Shown here: in pieces, positions 7,824 through 17,709 of the stretch
How positions within the stretch are numbered: position 1 is the stretch's first letter
Layout of the letters: every line of letters starts with the position of its first letter
Source: Variimorphobacter saccharofermentans
GTDB lineage: Bacteria; Bacillota; Clostridia; Lachnospirales; Lachnospiraceae
Length of the DNA stretch: 64,000 nucleotides
Direction: 5' to 3'
NCBI RefSeq assembly: GCF_014174405.1
Contig: NZ_JACEGA010000001.1
Span: 618,001-682,000, forward strand
Program-made: the position numbers and the translations under genes
Notes under the pieces: generated by a model
Database searches by the model: none
What the model saw: only the letters and a program-made list of their open reading frames with translations
What the model was told of the DNA's origin: nothing

Positions 7824-10238
7824 ATGAAAGAGAAAAATGAAAAGCATATAGAATCCGGATTGCAGACGGAAGAGGAGTTCTACATACGCCCAAGAATAGC
7901 AAATAAAAAGATGAGGTCAGCCCAGTCGTTGTTCCAGACAGTATATCTGTATGGGATATCCGGCTGTGGAAAAACAGCCTTTATTCGTGACTTTTTGGGG
8001 AAAAGACACTATCACTATTATTCAGCGGAGCAGTTAAATGAAGCGGAACTCGATTTTGCACTTAGTGAAAAACAGTTAATCGTGGTGATTGATGATCTAC
8101 AACAGCTGAGGACGGACGAGCTGCGAGAAACATTAATAAAAAAGATTGAAGTGCTTGCAAGGCGACAGGATGTCTGGCTTATCCTGTCAGGAAGAAGCAG
8201 GATGCCCTCCTGGCTACTTTCGGTTTATTATCGGAGAGTATTTACGGTCATAGAGGAAGAAGATTTCGTGCTTTCTGAAACAGAGATGACAAATTATCTG
8301 AATTTATGGGGCGTGACTCTCGCAGAAGAGGATTTTAGTAAAGTAGCAGGGCTTACCAAGGGGATAGGAATTGTATTAAGACTTCTTGCTCTGGAGCTTT
8401 CCGCAGGCAGACCATTTGATACAAATCACATCGAACGAATGCGAAATGATTTCTGGGACTACCTTGAAAGTCATGTCTATGATCAGTGGGAGATGGAAAT
8501 TCAGGAATTTCTTATCCAGGTTTCTATCGTAGAGGAATTTGATCAGCATCTGGCAGAAATGATTACGGGTAGAAGCGATGTAGAGAGAATGATTAGCATA
8601 GCCGAACAGCTAGGCAATTTTATGATGTTTAAAGAAGCTATAGGTGGTAAACGAATCTATGAAATTAGGCTTGCTGTGCGACATTCTATGAGGCGGAGAC
8701 TTCTTAGAACCTACCAGAAGGAGAGAAGGGAACGCCTTTATTACAATGCAGGTCTTTACTACGAACTAGAAGGTGACACCCCGAATGCTCTGAAGATGTA
8801 TGAGGCATGTCAGGACACGGAGAGAATTGCAGGACTCTTAATATCCAATGCAAGAAAGAATCCGGCAAGCGGTCATTATTATGAACTGCGTCAATATTAC
8901 CTCTCTCTGCCGGAAGAAAAAATTAGGGAAAGCATAGAACTGATGGCAGGTATGAGTATGCTTCAATCTATGCTCTTGAATATAGAAGAAAGTGAACGCT
9001 GGTATGAAGAATTGAAACGGATGGAGGGAACCTTAAGTGGAAGTACCAAAAAGGCAGCAAAAGGTCAGCTTGTCTATCTGGACATTGGATTACCACAGCG
9101 GGGTAGCAGTGCGCTGATTGATATTTTGAAAAATGCATGTACCCTTTTGATGAATCGTAACATCAGTCTGCCGGAATTCTCCGTTACTAGCAGTCTACCT
9201 TCCATGTTGAATGGGGGAAAGGATTTCTGTGAATGGAGCAGGCGGGATAGGGAGCTTGCAAATAGTATTGGAAAAATATTAGAACTTACCCTTGGAAAAT
9301 ACGGAAAGGGTTTGCTAAACCTGGCTGTTGCGGAAAGCTCTCTGGAAAAGGGGGAAGACAGTTATGAAATTGTCAACCTGACCAACAAAGGCATGATGCA
9401 GGCACAAGCTGGAGGAAAGATCGAGCAGTGCTTTGTGGCGGCAGGCATATTTGCCTGGCTTCATATTCTGAATGACCATGCAGAGGATGCCAGGGAGATA
9501 TTGCAAAATTTCCACCAGAAGGCAGAAAAGGAAGGCTCTGCAAAGCTGATATCCAATCTGGAAGCATTACAGATACGGATTAGTCTCTATCAGGGAAAGA
9601 CAGCAGAGGCACTGGAGTGGATGGGGCTGGCACCGAAGGAAGAACTTGAATTTGCTACGATGGAGCGCTTTCGGTATTTGACCAAGGTGCGCGTATATCT
9701 ATTAATGGGAAGGTATGAGAAGGCGGTCAATCTGCTACAGCGTATTTTATATTATGCGGATGTCATGCATCGTACCTACATCACTATGGAAGCGAGACTG
9801 CTTCTTGCCATTACCCAGTACCGAATGGGGGATGGTAAATGGGAGGAGAACTTACAGAAGGCACTGACCCAGGCAGAGAGCTATCATTTCGTCCGGCTGA
9901 TATCCAGAGAAGGAGCAGCTGTGAATAGGATGCTAAAAGAAACCACCTGGAAATGCAAGAATCCAAGTTATCTTAAGGCGGTACTGACAGAGACAGAGAA
10001 GATAGCACTTGCCTATCCCGGATATCTAAAGCAGGTCACAGAAGAGGCTAGCTTTAGTGAAAATGCCTTAAAGATCCTAAAGCTACAGGCAGAAGGACTT
10101 TCTACCACAGAGATTGCAGGAGAGCTGGGACTAAAAGTTGAAAACGTGAAATATCATAATAAACAGAACTTCAAAAAGCTGGGAGTAAATAGTAAAACAG
10201 CCGCTGTTACAGAGGCAAGAAAGAGAAAGCTAATCTGA
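7824..10238 (+). CDS. MalT/LuxR-type ATP-dependent transcription regulator
   Basis: A protein of about 804 residues with three parts. Near the N-terminus is a STAND-type ATPase with Walker A (GISGCGKT) and Walker B (LIVVIDDLQQ). The middle (about 300-720) is helical and TPR-like. The C-terminus is a LuxR-type helix-turn-helix with ALKILKLQAEGLSTTEIAGE and NVKYHNKQNFKKLGV. Such proteins activate transcription when a ligand releases the ATPase. The second ATG at 7824 is preferred over 7812 because AGGA lies five bases before it. It is divergent in sequence from E. coli MalT. Its position directly before the adhesin/lipase block makes it the natural candidate activator of that block, which is inference from context. 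Confidence 0.8.
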   Translation: MKEKNEKHIESGLQTEEEFYIRPRIANKKMRSAQSLFQTVYLYGISGCGKTAFIRDFLGKRHYHYYSAEQLNEAELDFALSEKQLIVVIDDLQQLRTDELRETLIKKIEVLARRQDVWLILSGRSRMPSWLLSVYYRRVFTVIEEEDFVLSETEMTNYLNLWGVTLAEEDFSKVAGLTKGIGIVLRLLALELSAGRPFDTNHIERMRNDFWDYLESHVYDQWEMEIQEFLIQVSIVEEFDQHLAEMITGRSDVERMISIAEQLGNFMMFKEAIGGKRIYEIRLAVRHSMRRRLLRTYQKERRERLYYNAGLYYELEGDTPNALKMYEACQDTERIAGLLISNARKNPASGHYYELRQYYLSLPEEKIRESIELMAGMSMLQSMLLNIEESERWYEELKRMEGTLSGSTKKAAKGQLVYLDIGLPQRGSSALIDILKNACTLLMNRNISLPEFSVTSSLPSMLNGGKDFCEWSRRDRELANSIGKILELTLGKYGKGLLNLAVAESSLEKGEDSYEIVNLTNKGMMQAQAGGKIEQCFVAAGIFAWLHILNDHAEDAREILQNFHQKAEKEGSAKLISNLEALQIRISLYQGKTAEALEWMGLAPKEELEFATMERFRYLTKVRVYLLMGRYEKAVNLLQRILYYADVMHRTYITMEARLLLAITQYRMGDGKWEENLQKALTQAESYHFVRLISREGAAVNRMLKETTWKCKNPSYLKAVLTETEKIALAYPGYLKQVTEEASFSENALKILKLQAEGLSTTEIAGELGLKVENVKYHNKQNFKKLGVNSKTAAVTEARKRKLI

Positions 10239-10340
10239 TAAGACAGGATAAGTCATGAGCCGATTTTTTATAGATTAACAGATAGGATGTATAAAAAATA
10301 AAAGAATGAAAACACAGAGTAAATGGAGGAATGGGTGGAA

Positions 10341-13300
10341 ATGGAACGTAGAACAAAGAAAAACTCGATTGTAGTTGTCAAAAGAGAAAGAAAACGGGTA
10401 CTGGCAATTGTACTGGCAATCCTGATGGTTGTTTCTGCGATAGACTTTGGTGGAATGCAATATGTCAGTGCAGCGGACGAGGATACAACGAATGTTATTA
10501 CAGCATTAGCAGGGCTGCCTGGAGAAATTGCGAATCAACAGCTTGTTGTAGGGTCACCAGAATCAGCGATAAACCTGCCGGACTCTCTAAGCGTGGCAAG
10601 TGAAGTTTATAATGTAGATGAAGCTCAAGCGGTCACTGGATCTGCCATAAGTGTAAATCTGACATATAATCTAACGGGTGTCACCTGGGAAATCGACGCA
10701 GATCAGAGTAGCTCGGCTTCCTTTGATTCCAGTGTTGGCAATACCTATTACACCTATATTCCTGTACTTCCTACAACAGATAGTGAGGGTATTTCCATTC
10801 GACTTGCCGATAGTGTAAGCCTACCCTACATCAGAGTTCAAATAGTTGGTACAGATGAAGCCAGCGTGACTGAAGCGGATGGTACACCCCATTACTACAC
10901 CACTGTGGAAGCAGCCATCATCGCCGCAATGAGCATGAACGGTAGTACGGTGACATTGCTGAAGGATGCTGAAACTACAGACAATGTAATTATAAACAGC
11001 GGGGACTTTACTATTGACCTTAACGGTAAAACCTTAACCTGCAACCAGTTAAACATAGCTACAGGGGCAGTACTATCCATGCAAGACAGCAGCGGCAATA
11101 ATAGCGGAAGCTATATCGGTGCAATCTTCACAGAGGGAGAGCTGAATATCTCGGGCGGAACCTACAAATACACCGGCGACATAAACTATACTTATACTTT
11201 GGAAACACTTACTATTAGACGATATATTACCATCTACGCCAAAAATGGAAGCAGTGGTGAGATAAGCGGAGGCATTTTTCAGAGAAATGGCTATACCACT
11301 GCGTACTATGCTCTTGCATATGAATCCAATTCTAGTCTAAAGGTACTTGGTGGCTACTTTGATAGCATAAACGGGCTTGCTTCCAACACCGGCAACAAAT
11401 TGCCAGTGGGCTATTGCTTGATGAACTCAGACAACAACACTCCTGTTCCATATCCGGGCGGTCAGAATAACTTTTTTTCTTATATCACTGTAGAACAATG
11501 CACAGAGCATGATTATGGAACGCAACGTTATTGTCGGTATTGCCATACTGAGAATCCGGATTACGGCGGTCCGGTCTGGGTAACTATTGACGGCACTACC
11601 ACAAAATATGAAGCGGCAGAGATAGCAAATGCATTTGCCGCAGCCAACGGCAATACTGCGGCGATTACTTTGAATACCGATGTGTATGCCAGTAATTTAA
11701 GCTTGACTAGTGGAACCATCATCATTGATTTAAACGGTTATAAATTGCTCAGCGGTACACAATATTCGCATATATTTGATCTAAATGGTGCTGAAGTAAT
11801 ACTAAAAAACGGCACAGTACAGATAGCAGAAAGGAATAACGGAATCAGATTAAGCTCCGGTAGCTTGACGATTGAAAGCGTTACCTTCAGCTCAGTAAGT
11901 TATACAGCAGCATCATTGGACATCCAGGGCGGAACAGTGGAAATTAACGGAGCAAATTTTCAGTATTACGATTCTATCGAACAAAAGGCCGGACATCTGA
12001 CAGTGAGCGAGGGAAGCTTTGGAGGCACGGTGGAACTTAATGGGGGAGAAACACTCTTAGAAGGTGGTCATTATAGTGAAATTATCATTGATGATAATGA
12101 TCCAAGAAACATTGCGGACTTACTTCCCATGGGTGCCATGATGAAGTCGGATACAGGCACTGTTTACTCAAAAGATCAGTTAAGGATCAAAGGGATTTCC
12201 CAGGTAGCTGTCTTAGAAGCTCCCATAATAATTACGGCTCAGCCTCAGAACACCGAAAGTGTAACGTATGGCTACTTCTTTCGCTCATCCTTTACAAGAA
12301 CTATGAGCGTAACGGCGGAAAAAACTTCTACCGCATCGGAGGACAGTTCGATTGCCTACCAGTGGTATCGCGTTAAGAGTGGCAGCGAAACCAGCGACAC
12401 GGCTTTGGGAACAGCTGATACGCAGACAATGCCCTCTGGTCTTGACGCAGGCACCTACAGCTTTTACTGCGTTATCACCTGTGGCGACTATATTGTGAAC
12501 AGTCAAAGCGCAGATTTTATTGTGGAAAAGGCAGCACCAAGGATTGGACTGGATGTCATAAACCTTGGGGATACACCTTTTATCTATGGTGAAGGTGTTT
12601 ACTTACAAGCTATGATTAATGGTGAAAACGGAGAACACCCTGATGGTAGGGTAACCTTTATGATTGACGGGGTTATCGTCACAACAGTTGATTATGATTA
12701 TGATGACGGTCACGATTATTTCTGTCAGACCGGGATTATACAGGCATTTGACGCAGGCAAACACAGCTTTACAGCCATTTATCATCCAAGCACCGACGGC
12801 ACCGGCAAAAATTATGAGAGTGCGTCCAGCGCGACGGTGGAACGGACCATTGCCAAAGCAGACCAAAGCATAAGTATTACAGAAGTTAGTGGAAAAAAAT
12901 ATAATGATGCTGATTTCACACTGGAAACCACAGGCGGCAGCGGCACAGGTGCAGTGACTTTTTCTGTGCCGGAGGACAACGGCGTGCTTTCCATTTCTCA
13001 AAAAGAAGACGGTAGATTTTACGCTGCTATTATCGGTGCAGGAGAAGTGACCGTAACAGCCATCAAGGCGGAGGATACAAATTATAATGAGGCCACTGAT
13101 ATGCAGTTAATCACGATTGAAAAAGCAGCAGCTCCGAGTATTACTTGGCCGAATGCAAGCAGTATTATCTACGGGCAGAAGCTGTCTGCAAGCGCCCTAA
13201 GCGTGAGCAGTACCGAGTATGGTACCTTTGCGTGGACGGATGGTAGTACAGTTCCGACTGTGACAAACGGCGGCTATGAGGTTACCTTTACACCGAATGC

Positions 13301-15326
13301 AGGTACAGTGGCAAACTATGAAGCCATCACAAACACAACCAAGATGGTTGCCATTACAGTTAGCAAGGCAACGCCTGCTGTGACAGTAAGTGCAGACATC
13401 TCCGATGATGCAGGAAGCCGTAAGGCGACATTGACCGCAACCGTGACCGGTACAGGCGATGGTGAAACTCCTACCGGCACCGTGAAATTTACGGGCAGCA
13501 CAAGCGGCAGTGATGTGGATATTGAAGGCGCAACCGCTGTCACAATCACAGGCGGCAAGGCAACTTACACATGGACTGGGCTTGCTAATCAGATTTACAA
13601 GGTCAAGGCAGTTTACAACGGCAGCGCTAACTATAACACCGCTACAAGTACAGAGATTACCTTTGACACCAATAAGGAGAATCAAGCAGCACTTAACATA
13701 GGAAGTATTGGTACAAAGACCTATGGCGATGGAACATTTACCCTTTCAGCAACAGGCGGAAGCGGTGGCGGAGCGGTGACCTTTGAAAGTTCTGACTCGA
13801 CCATCGTCAGCATTTCCGGTACCACAGCAACGATTCACAAGGCTGGTAGCGTAACCATCACCGCTACTAAGGCGGCAACAGATACCTACAATGAAGCATC
13901 AGCATCAGTGTCGTTGATCGTGGGCAAAAAAGTGTTGACGGTCAAGGCAGATAACAAATTAAACATTATCAAGGGTGCGGTAATGCCTGCACTTACCTAT
14001 ACCGTAACCGGATTGGTGGGCAGCGATACCTTTATAGACCCAATACTGTCCACCACAGCAACGGACACGAAGACCTTGGGTGAATATGACATCACCATCA
14101 GTGGCGGAACCTTTGCTAATGCCGACAACTATACAATTAACTATACCAGTGGTAAGCTCACCATTATCAATGAGCCTGTATCACCAGGAGGTTTATCGGG
14201 TGGTGGTTCTTCCAATGGTGGTGGTTCGTCCACAGCTACACCGCAGCCAGATGCAGGAACGCCAGTGATTAAAGGCGCTAGTAACCAGGCAGGTTGGAAG
14301 GCTATTAAGGAGCAGATCGGTCAGACCAGGGAAGGTGATACGGTAACGATAGAGATGAATGGTTCTTTGGTAGTACCAGGAGAAGTCCTTGATGCCATCA
14401 GAGGAACAGACACCACCCTTGTCTTTGATATGGGCGAAGGCATTACATGGAGTATTAACGGTCAGAGTATCACAGCCAACAGTCTGAACGATGTTAATCT
14501 AGATATAACACTGGATACAGATGCTATTCCGGCAGGAATCATTAGCCAGATGGCGGGGGAACAGGATTCCAACACTCTCAGTCTTGCTTATGATGGTCCG
14601 TTTGGCTTTACATCAGTACTTACAATCAATCTGAATAAAATAAATGCAGGAAAGTATGGTAACCTTTTCTACTATAATCCGGTAACAAAGCAATTGACAC
14701 TGCAAGCAGTGGAAAAAATCGGAGAGAAGGGAAATGTAGAACTTCCGTTTCCTCATGCTTCGGATTATGTTGTCATAATCAGCGAAAAGCCTATGTTAGA
14801 GAAGACACTGGATCAGATAGAAATTAGTGCTGTGAAAGGGACACTGTATGTGGGTGGAACCGAGAAGAAGAGTATGACGTTAAAGTTTAAATTGCCACAA
14901 CTATTGGAAGAGGCGGTGGAAAAAGATAGTTCTATACGAAAGATCACCTACCAGTCCAGCAATCCTAAGGTTGCAACAGTAAATGCTTCGGGAAAAATCA
15001 TTGCCAAGAAAGCAGGAAAAACAACCGTAACAACACTGGTTACAATCAATGGAGTACAGAGAAAGTTCCGGACAATAATTACAGTGAGTAAAGCATATAT
15101 TAAACTGATAGGGAGCACCAATACCTTAAAAACGGGAGATACCTTTACTTATAAGGCAGTCGGATATGGAGTTAAGACAGAGGATATTATGTTTTATACT
15201 TCCAAGAAATCCGTTGTAGTAATCAATAAGACAACAGGTAAGGCGAAAGCAAGAACCAAAGGAACGGATTATATTATTGCTAAGGCTGGAAAAGTCAAAG
15301 TAAAGATAAAAGTGAAAGTTTCTTGA
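10341..15326 (+). CDS. Giant adhesin-like surface protein 1
   Basis: About 1661 residues from the ATG at 10341, chosen because GGAGGA lies at 10325-10330; 10323 is also in frame. The N-terminus has a basic stretch (RERKRVL) and hydrophobic signal segment ending VSAAD. The first 600 residues are repetitive, with ISGGT and IDLNGK turns typical of beta-helix folds. Next are bacterial Ig-like/MBG-type modules (about 650-1280), a Gly/Ser linker, and a C-terminal region with two Big_2-like repeats (SSNPKVATVNASGKI, KSVVVINKTTGKAKARTKG). No LPXTG motif is present, so attachment is probably non-covalent. The 3' 1060 bases are repeated in the second adhesin. Confidence 0.82.
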   Translation: MERRTKKNSIVVVKRERKRVLAIVLAILMVVSAIDFGGMQYVSAADEDTTNVITALAGLPGEIANQQLVVGSPESAINLPDSLSVASEVYNVDEAQAVTGSAISVNLTYNLTGVTWEIDADQSSSASFDSSVGNTYYTYIPVLPTTDSEGISIRLADSVSLPYIRVQIVGTDEASVTEADGTPHYYTTVEAAIIAAMSMNGSTVTLLKDAETTDNVIINSGDFTIDLNGKTLTCNQLNIATGAVLSMQDSSGNNSGSYIGAIFTEGELNISGGTYKYTGDINYTYTLETLTIRRYITIYAKNGSSGEISGGIFQRNGYTTAYYALAYESNSSLKVLGGYFDSINGLASNTGNKLPVGYCLMNSDNNTPVPYPGGQNNFFSYITVEQCTEHDYGTQRYCRYCHTENPDYGGPVWVTIDGTTTKYEAAEIANAFAAANGNTAAITLNTDVYASNLSLTSGTIIIDLNGYKLLSGTQYSHIFDLNGAEVILKNGTVQIAERNNGIRLSSGSLTIESVTFSSVSYTAASLDIQGGTVEINGANFQYYDSIEQKAGHLTVSEGSFGGTVELNGGETLLEGGHYSEIIIDDNDPRNIADLLPMGAMMKSDTGTVYSKDQLRIKGISQVAVLEAPIIITAQPQNTESVTYGYFFRSSFTRTMSVTAEKTSTASEDSSIAYQWYRVKSGSETSDTALGTADTQTMPSGLDAGTYSFYCVITCGDYIVNSQSADFIVEKAAPRIGLDVINLGDTPFIYGEGVYLQAMINGENGEHPDGRVTFMIDGVIVTTVDYDYDDGHDYFCQTGIIQAFDAGKHSFTAIYHPSTDGTGKNYESASSATVERTIAKADQSISITEVSGKKYNDADFTLETTGGSGTGAVTFSVPEDNGVLSISQKEDGRFYAAIIGAGEVTVTAIKAEDTNYNEATDMQLITIEKAAAPSITWPNASSIIYGQKLSASALSVSSTEYGTFAWTDGSTVPTVTNGGYEVTFTPNAGTVANYEAITNTTKMVAITVSKATPAVTVSADISDDAGSRKATLTATVTGTGDGETPTGTVKFTGSTSGSDVDIEGATAVTITGGKATYTWTGLANQIYKVKAVYNGSANYNTATSTEITFDTNKENQAALNIGSIGTKTYGDGTFTLSATGGSGGGAVTFESSDSTIVSISGTTATIHKAGSVTITATKAATDTYNEASASVSLIVGKKVLTVKADNKLNIIKGAVMPALTYTVTGLVGSDTFIDPILSTTATDTKTLGEYDITISGGTFANADNYTINYTSGKLTIINEPVSPGGLSGGGSSNGGGSSTATPQPDAGTPVIKGASNQAGWKAIKEQIGQTREGDTVTIEMNGSLVVPGEVLDAIRGTDTTLVFDMGEGITWSINGQSITANSLNDVNLDITLDTDAIPAGIISQMAGEQDSNTLSLAYDGPFGFTSVLTINLNKINAGKYGNLFYYNPVTKQLTLQAVEKIGEKGNVELPFPHASDYVVIISEKPMLEKTLDQIEISAVKGTLYVGGTEKKSMTLKFKLPQLLEEAVEKDSSIRKITYQSSNPKVATVNASGKIIAKKAGKTTVTTLVTINGVQRKFRTIITVSKAYIKLIGSTNTLKTGDTFTYKAVGYGVKTEDIMFYTSKKSVVVINKTTGKAKARTKGTDYIIAKAGKVKVKIKVKVS
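14267..15326 (+). repeat. 1060-bp direct repeat, copy 1 (adhesin 3' end)
   Basis: Bases 14267-15326 align with 23591-24650 at a constant offset of 9324, with no insertion or deletion and only scattered substitutions. Similarity continues past both stop codons through the terminators. The direct orientation means recombination between copies would delete the intervening lipase operon and fuse the two adhesins. Confidence 0.85.
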
Positions 15327-15425
15327 TTTGAATTTGCTTTATGACAGAACCGAAACCTTTATAGCGTATTAATCCCATTACAAAACTGTATTGGAGCTAA
15401 AAATACTTAACTAGAAAAAAAGAAG

Positions 15426-15490
15426 CTGTTGCAAAAAAAGGTGCAAACATCCGTGTTAGCAAGTACCTGAGTTTGCAACAGTTTTTTTAT
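15426..15490 (+). terminator. Intrinsic terminator of adhesin 1
   Basis: CTGTTGCAAA pairs with TTTGCAACAG across about 36 bases and is followed by seven T residues. The same structure follows adhesin 2. The rest of the 15327-15705 gap holds the second 27-bp repeat and an AT-rich stretch similar to that after adhesin 2. Confidence 0.8.
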
Positions 15491-15600
15491 TTTCAATCAA
15501 TCCACAATCAATGTGTGATACGTTCGCATATATAGATAAATAATCATTTTAACAAAGGCTTAAGCCAGTTTTTTCCTAAATTACAAAAAACCATCAAAAG

Positions 15601-15627
15601 CACCCCCAAACTACCCTTTTGCGGAGT
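15601..15627. repeat. 27-bp exact repeat, copy 2
   Basis: Identical to 7653-7679. Here it sits inside a larger inverted repeat (CCATCAAAA at about 15590-15598 and TTTTGATGG at about 15629-15637). On the minus strand that repeat is followed by six T residues, so it could terminate transcription from the opposite strand. Confidence 0.6.
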
Positions 15628-15705
15628 TGATTTTGATGGTAATGAATGCTAAATTGTTGTAAGAAAAAGATTTACCTTATTATGGTAATCGAAGGGAGAA
15701 AACAG

Positions 15706-17025
15706 ATGGGGCAGGGTGGATATTTATCTATTACGAACAGTACACCGTATTGTTGGAAAAAAACATATGATTACAGCTACCAAATGGATGCATGGAATTT
15801 TCCAGATGTAATTGAGAAAGGGATAAACTATAAGCTGTACATAGAATGGGACGAAAGCATTTTTCATCAAAGCCGTGATGACCAGGGCATAGCTGAGTAT
15901 ACCATAGAGGATGGTAGCGGTAGCAAATTAAAAATCAATGCGAACAATAGAAACGAATTTTGTATTTCCATTAATTCATCCGGATTAAAGCGAAAAAAGG
16001 AAAGTAGGAAGCGAGAAGATTGTGTGTTGGGGTGGATGCATGATGGAATCATGAATTATGTTGTAGTAGGAGATAAGGATGGATACATGGTAACAGGGGA
16101 TGACTTTTCCGGTTGGATGGAGGATACATTAGATCTGATTGGAAAAAGGAGGCTCTTTGATATATGTATGCCAGGTTCTCACGATTCCGGTATGAGCGTA
16201 TGCCAGAATGCTACGCTAGGGGCATCTGCACATAATACAGTAACGCAGACCTGTGATATTACAGGACAACTTGAGCTTGGAGCAAGATATTTTGATCTAC
16301 GGCCTACAATAAGTGGAGGGGGATTTTATACTGGACATTATGGACACGTAAGTAAGGTTGGGATTGAAGTGGATGTGGGAGGAAACGGTCAAAAGCTGGA
16401 TGAAATCGTAGAGCAAATAAATGTTTTTACAAGGTCACACAGGGAACTTATTATATTAAATATTTCCCATAGTTTGAATACAGATGTTGGTCAGGGAGTT
16501 TATAGGAGCTTTTCTGATGAAGAATGGAAAAAATGTCTTGGCGTTTTGGAAAAACTGAATTATCGGTGCGAAAAAAACCATTCGGGAGACCTTTCATTGA
16601 AACATTTGGAGGATTATCTGGATGCAGAAATAAAAGTACTTGTAATAGTGGAAGATCTTTCGTCTATTCCTAGCAAATTTGCTGGTAAAGGATTCTTCCC
16701 ATACTCACAATATAATGTTTATAATAGTTATTCAAAAACAAATAAATTAGCTGAAATGATGAGTGATCAGTTAGAAAAGATGCGGATTAATAGTAAACAA
16801 AAATTGTTTTTGCTTTCATGGACGCTAACACAGGAGGACTATCAGGCTGCGTATTGTGGCGATTCCATATTAAAACTAGCGGAGAAAGCAAATGAAAATC
16901 TGGACTGTAATCTGTATCCTAAGGTTTTAAGTTATAATTACCCTAACATTATCTATACAGACAAGATAGAAAACTGCCAAACGGCGGTGTTAAGCTGTGC
17001 GATTAATTGGGGATTATTTCATTAA
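15706..17025 (+). CDS. PI-PLC X-domain phosphodiesterase
   Basis: The ATG at 15706 is chosen because AAGGGAG lies seven bases upstream; the earlier in-frame ATG at 15646 lacks a site. The 439-residue protein has an N-terminal beta-rich domain (about 1-130) with GYLSITNSTPYCWK and YQMDAWNFP. A phosphatidylinositol-specific phospholipase C X domain follows, with catalytic-type H159 in PGSHDSG, the ARYFDLRP strand (about 193-200), and H211/H214 in GHYGH. The family cleaves phosphoinositides or GPI anchors without calcium. The N-terminal domain reminds me of that in fungal PLC-like phosphodiesterases. No signal peptide is visible, which is unexpected for an enzyme acting on host lipid. It begins a three-gene operon. 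Confidence 0.82.
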   Translation: MGQGGYLSITNSTPYCWKKTYDYSYQMDAWNFPDVIEKGINYKLYIEWDESIFHQSRDDQGIAEYTIEDGSGSKLKINANNRNEFCISINSSGLKRKKESRKREDCVLGWMHDGIMNYVVVGDKDGYMVTGDDFSGWMEDTLDLIGKRRLFDICMPGSHDSGMSVCQNATLGASAHNTVTQTCDITGQLELGARYFDLRPTISGGGFYTGHYGHVSKVGIEVDVGGNGQKLDEIVEQINVFTRSHRELIILNISHSLNTDVGQGVYRSFSDEEWKKCLGVLEKLNYRCEKNHSGDLSLKHLEDYLDAEIKVLVIVEDLSSIPSKFAGKGFFPYSQYNVYNSYSKTNKLAEMMSDQLEKMRINSKQKLFLLSWTLTQEDYQAAYCGDSILKLAEKANENLDCNLYPKVLSYNYPNIIYTDKIENCQTAVLSCAINWGLFH

Positions 17026-17037
17026 GGAGGAAGAAAC

Positions 17038-17709
17038 GTGAAATCAGAAGTACATTATTGGAAAGATGAAACTGGAGGAAAGAGCCGCATTGAAGGGTTG
17101 GTTTTTGCCGCGGATAAGAATTGGAAAAATGGAAAGATAACTGTTACCGGGAAGTTGAATTATCAAAAGGTAGATCTTGAGATATATATTGAAAATGAGC
17201 TAGTGTTGGAAAAGACATGTAAACTGGATAAAAATGAAACGGAAATCATAGAATTTCAGGTAAATGGAAGAAAATCAGTAAATATAACAGGTACATTAAA
17301 AAATTCAGGCGTGCTTGGAGCGGGAGCTAACATTATTGCAGAGATTTGGTATGAAGGTGAAGCCTATCAGAGTAAAAGTGTGAGATGGTCAGATGATACT
17401 GCGGGCTTAAGTGTAATTGAAAACCTTTGTCTGGAAGGGACAAAAGAATGGACAAAATGCGACATCCGATTGCAGGGAAAGAAGGACAGGGCAACGCAGT
17501 GTTATGTAACATTGATTGCTGGCGGAGCATTGAAGAAACCGCTTTATGAAAGAAAAGTATTAAATGGAACAGAAGAAATTGTTCTTACCTATGAGATTAA
17601 CAATAAAGTGCCATTAGTAGTAGCGGGATACATAAGCAACATGGATATCATTGGGGCGGGAGCAGAAATTATACTAACTGGATACTATGAGGAGGAATAC
17701 AATGAATAG
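17038..17709 (+). CDS. Tandem-repeat beta-rich protein between PI-PLC and lipase
   Basis: It starts at a GTG with AAGGAGGAA immediately upstream and encodes 223 residues. The protein is two copies of one domain of about 105 residues. Copy one begins VHYWKDETGGKSRIEGL and has GVLGAGANIIAEIWYE; copy two begins VRWSDDTAGLSVIENL and has DIIGAGAEIILTGYYE. The alternation of charged and hydrophobic residues suggests beta sandwiches. There is no signal peptide. I do not recognise the family. Being translated between a phospholipase and a lipase, and overlapping the latter by eight bases, it may be a membrane- or lipid-binding partner or a chaperone for them. Confidence 0.75.
   Translation: MKSEVHYWKDETGGKSRIEGLVFAADKNWKNGKITVTGKLNYQKVDLEIYIENELVLEKTCKLDKNETEIIEFQVNGRKSVNITGTLKNSGVLGAGANIIAEIWYEGEAYQSKSVRWSDDTAGLSVIENLCLEGTKEWTKCDIRLQGKKDRATQCYVTLIAGGALKKPLYERKVLNGTEEIVLTYEINNKVPLVVAGYISNMDIIGAGAEIILTGYYEEEYNE

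Noticed and set aside
7812..10238. The regulator considered as a defence STAND (Avs-like) NTPase
   Set aside because: It ends in a clear LuxR HTH and lacks an effector domain; MalT-type activator is the simpler reading.
12285..13701. Long reading frames antisense to, or out of frame with, adhesin 1
   Set aside because: The Thr/Ser/Gly-rich repetitive code produces open frames on other strands. No ribosome binding sites or conserved motifs support them.
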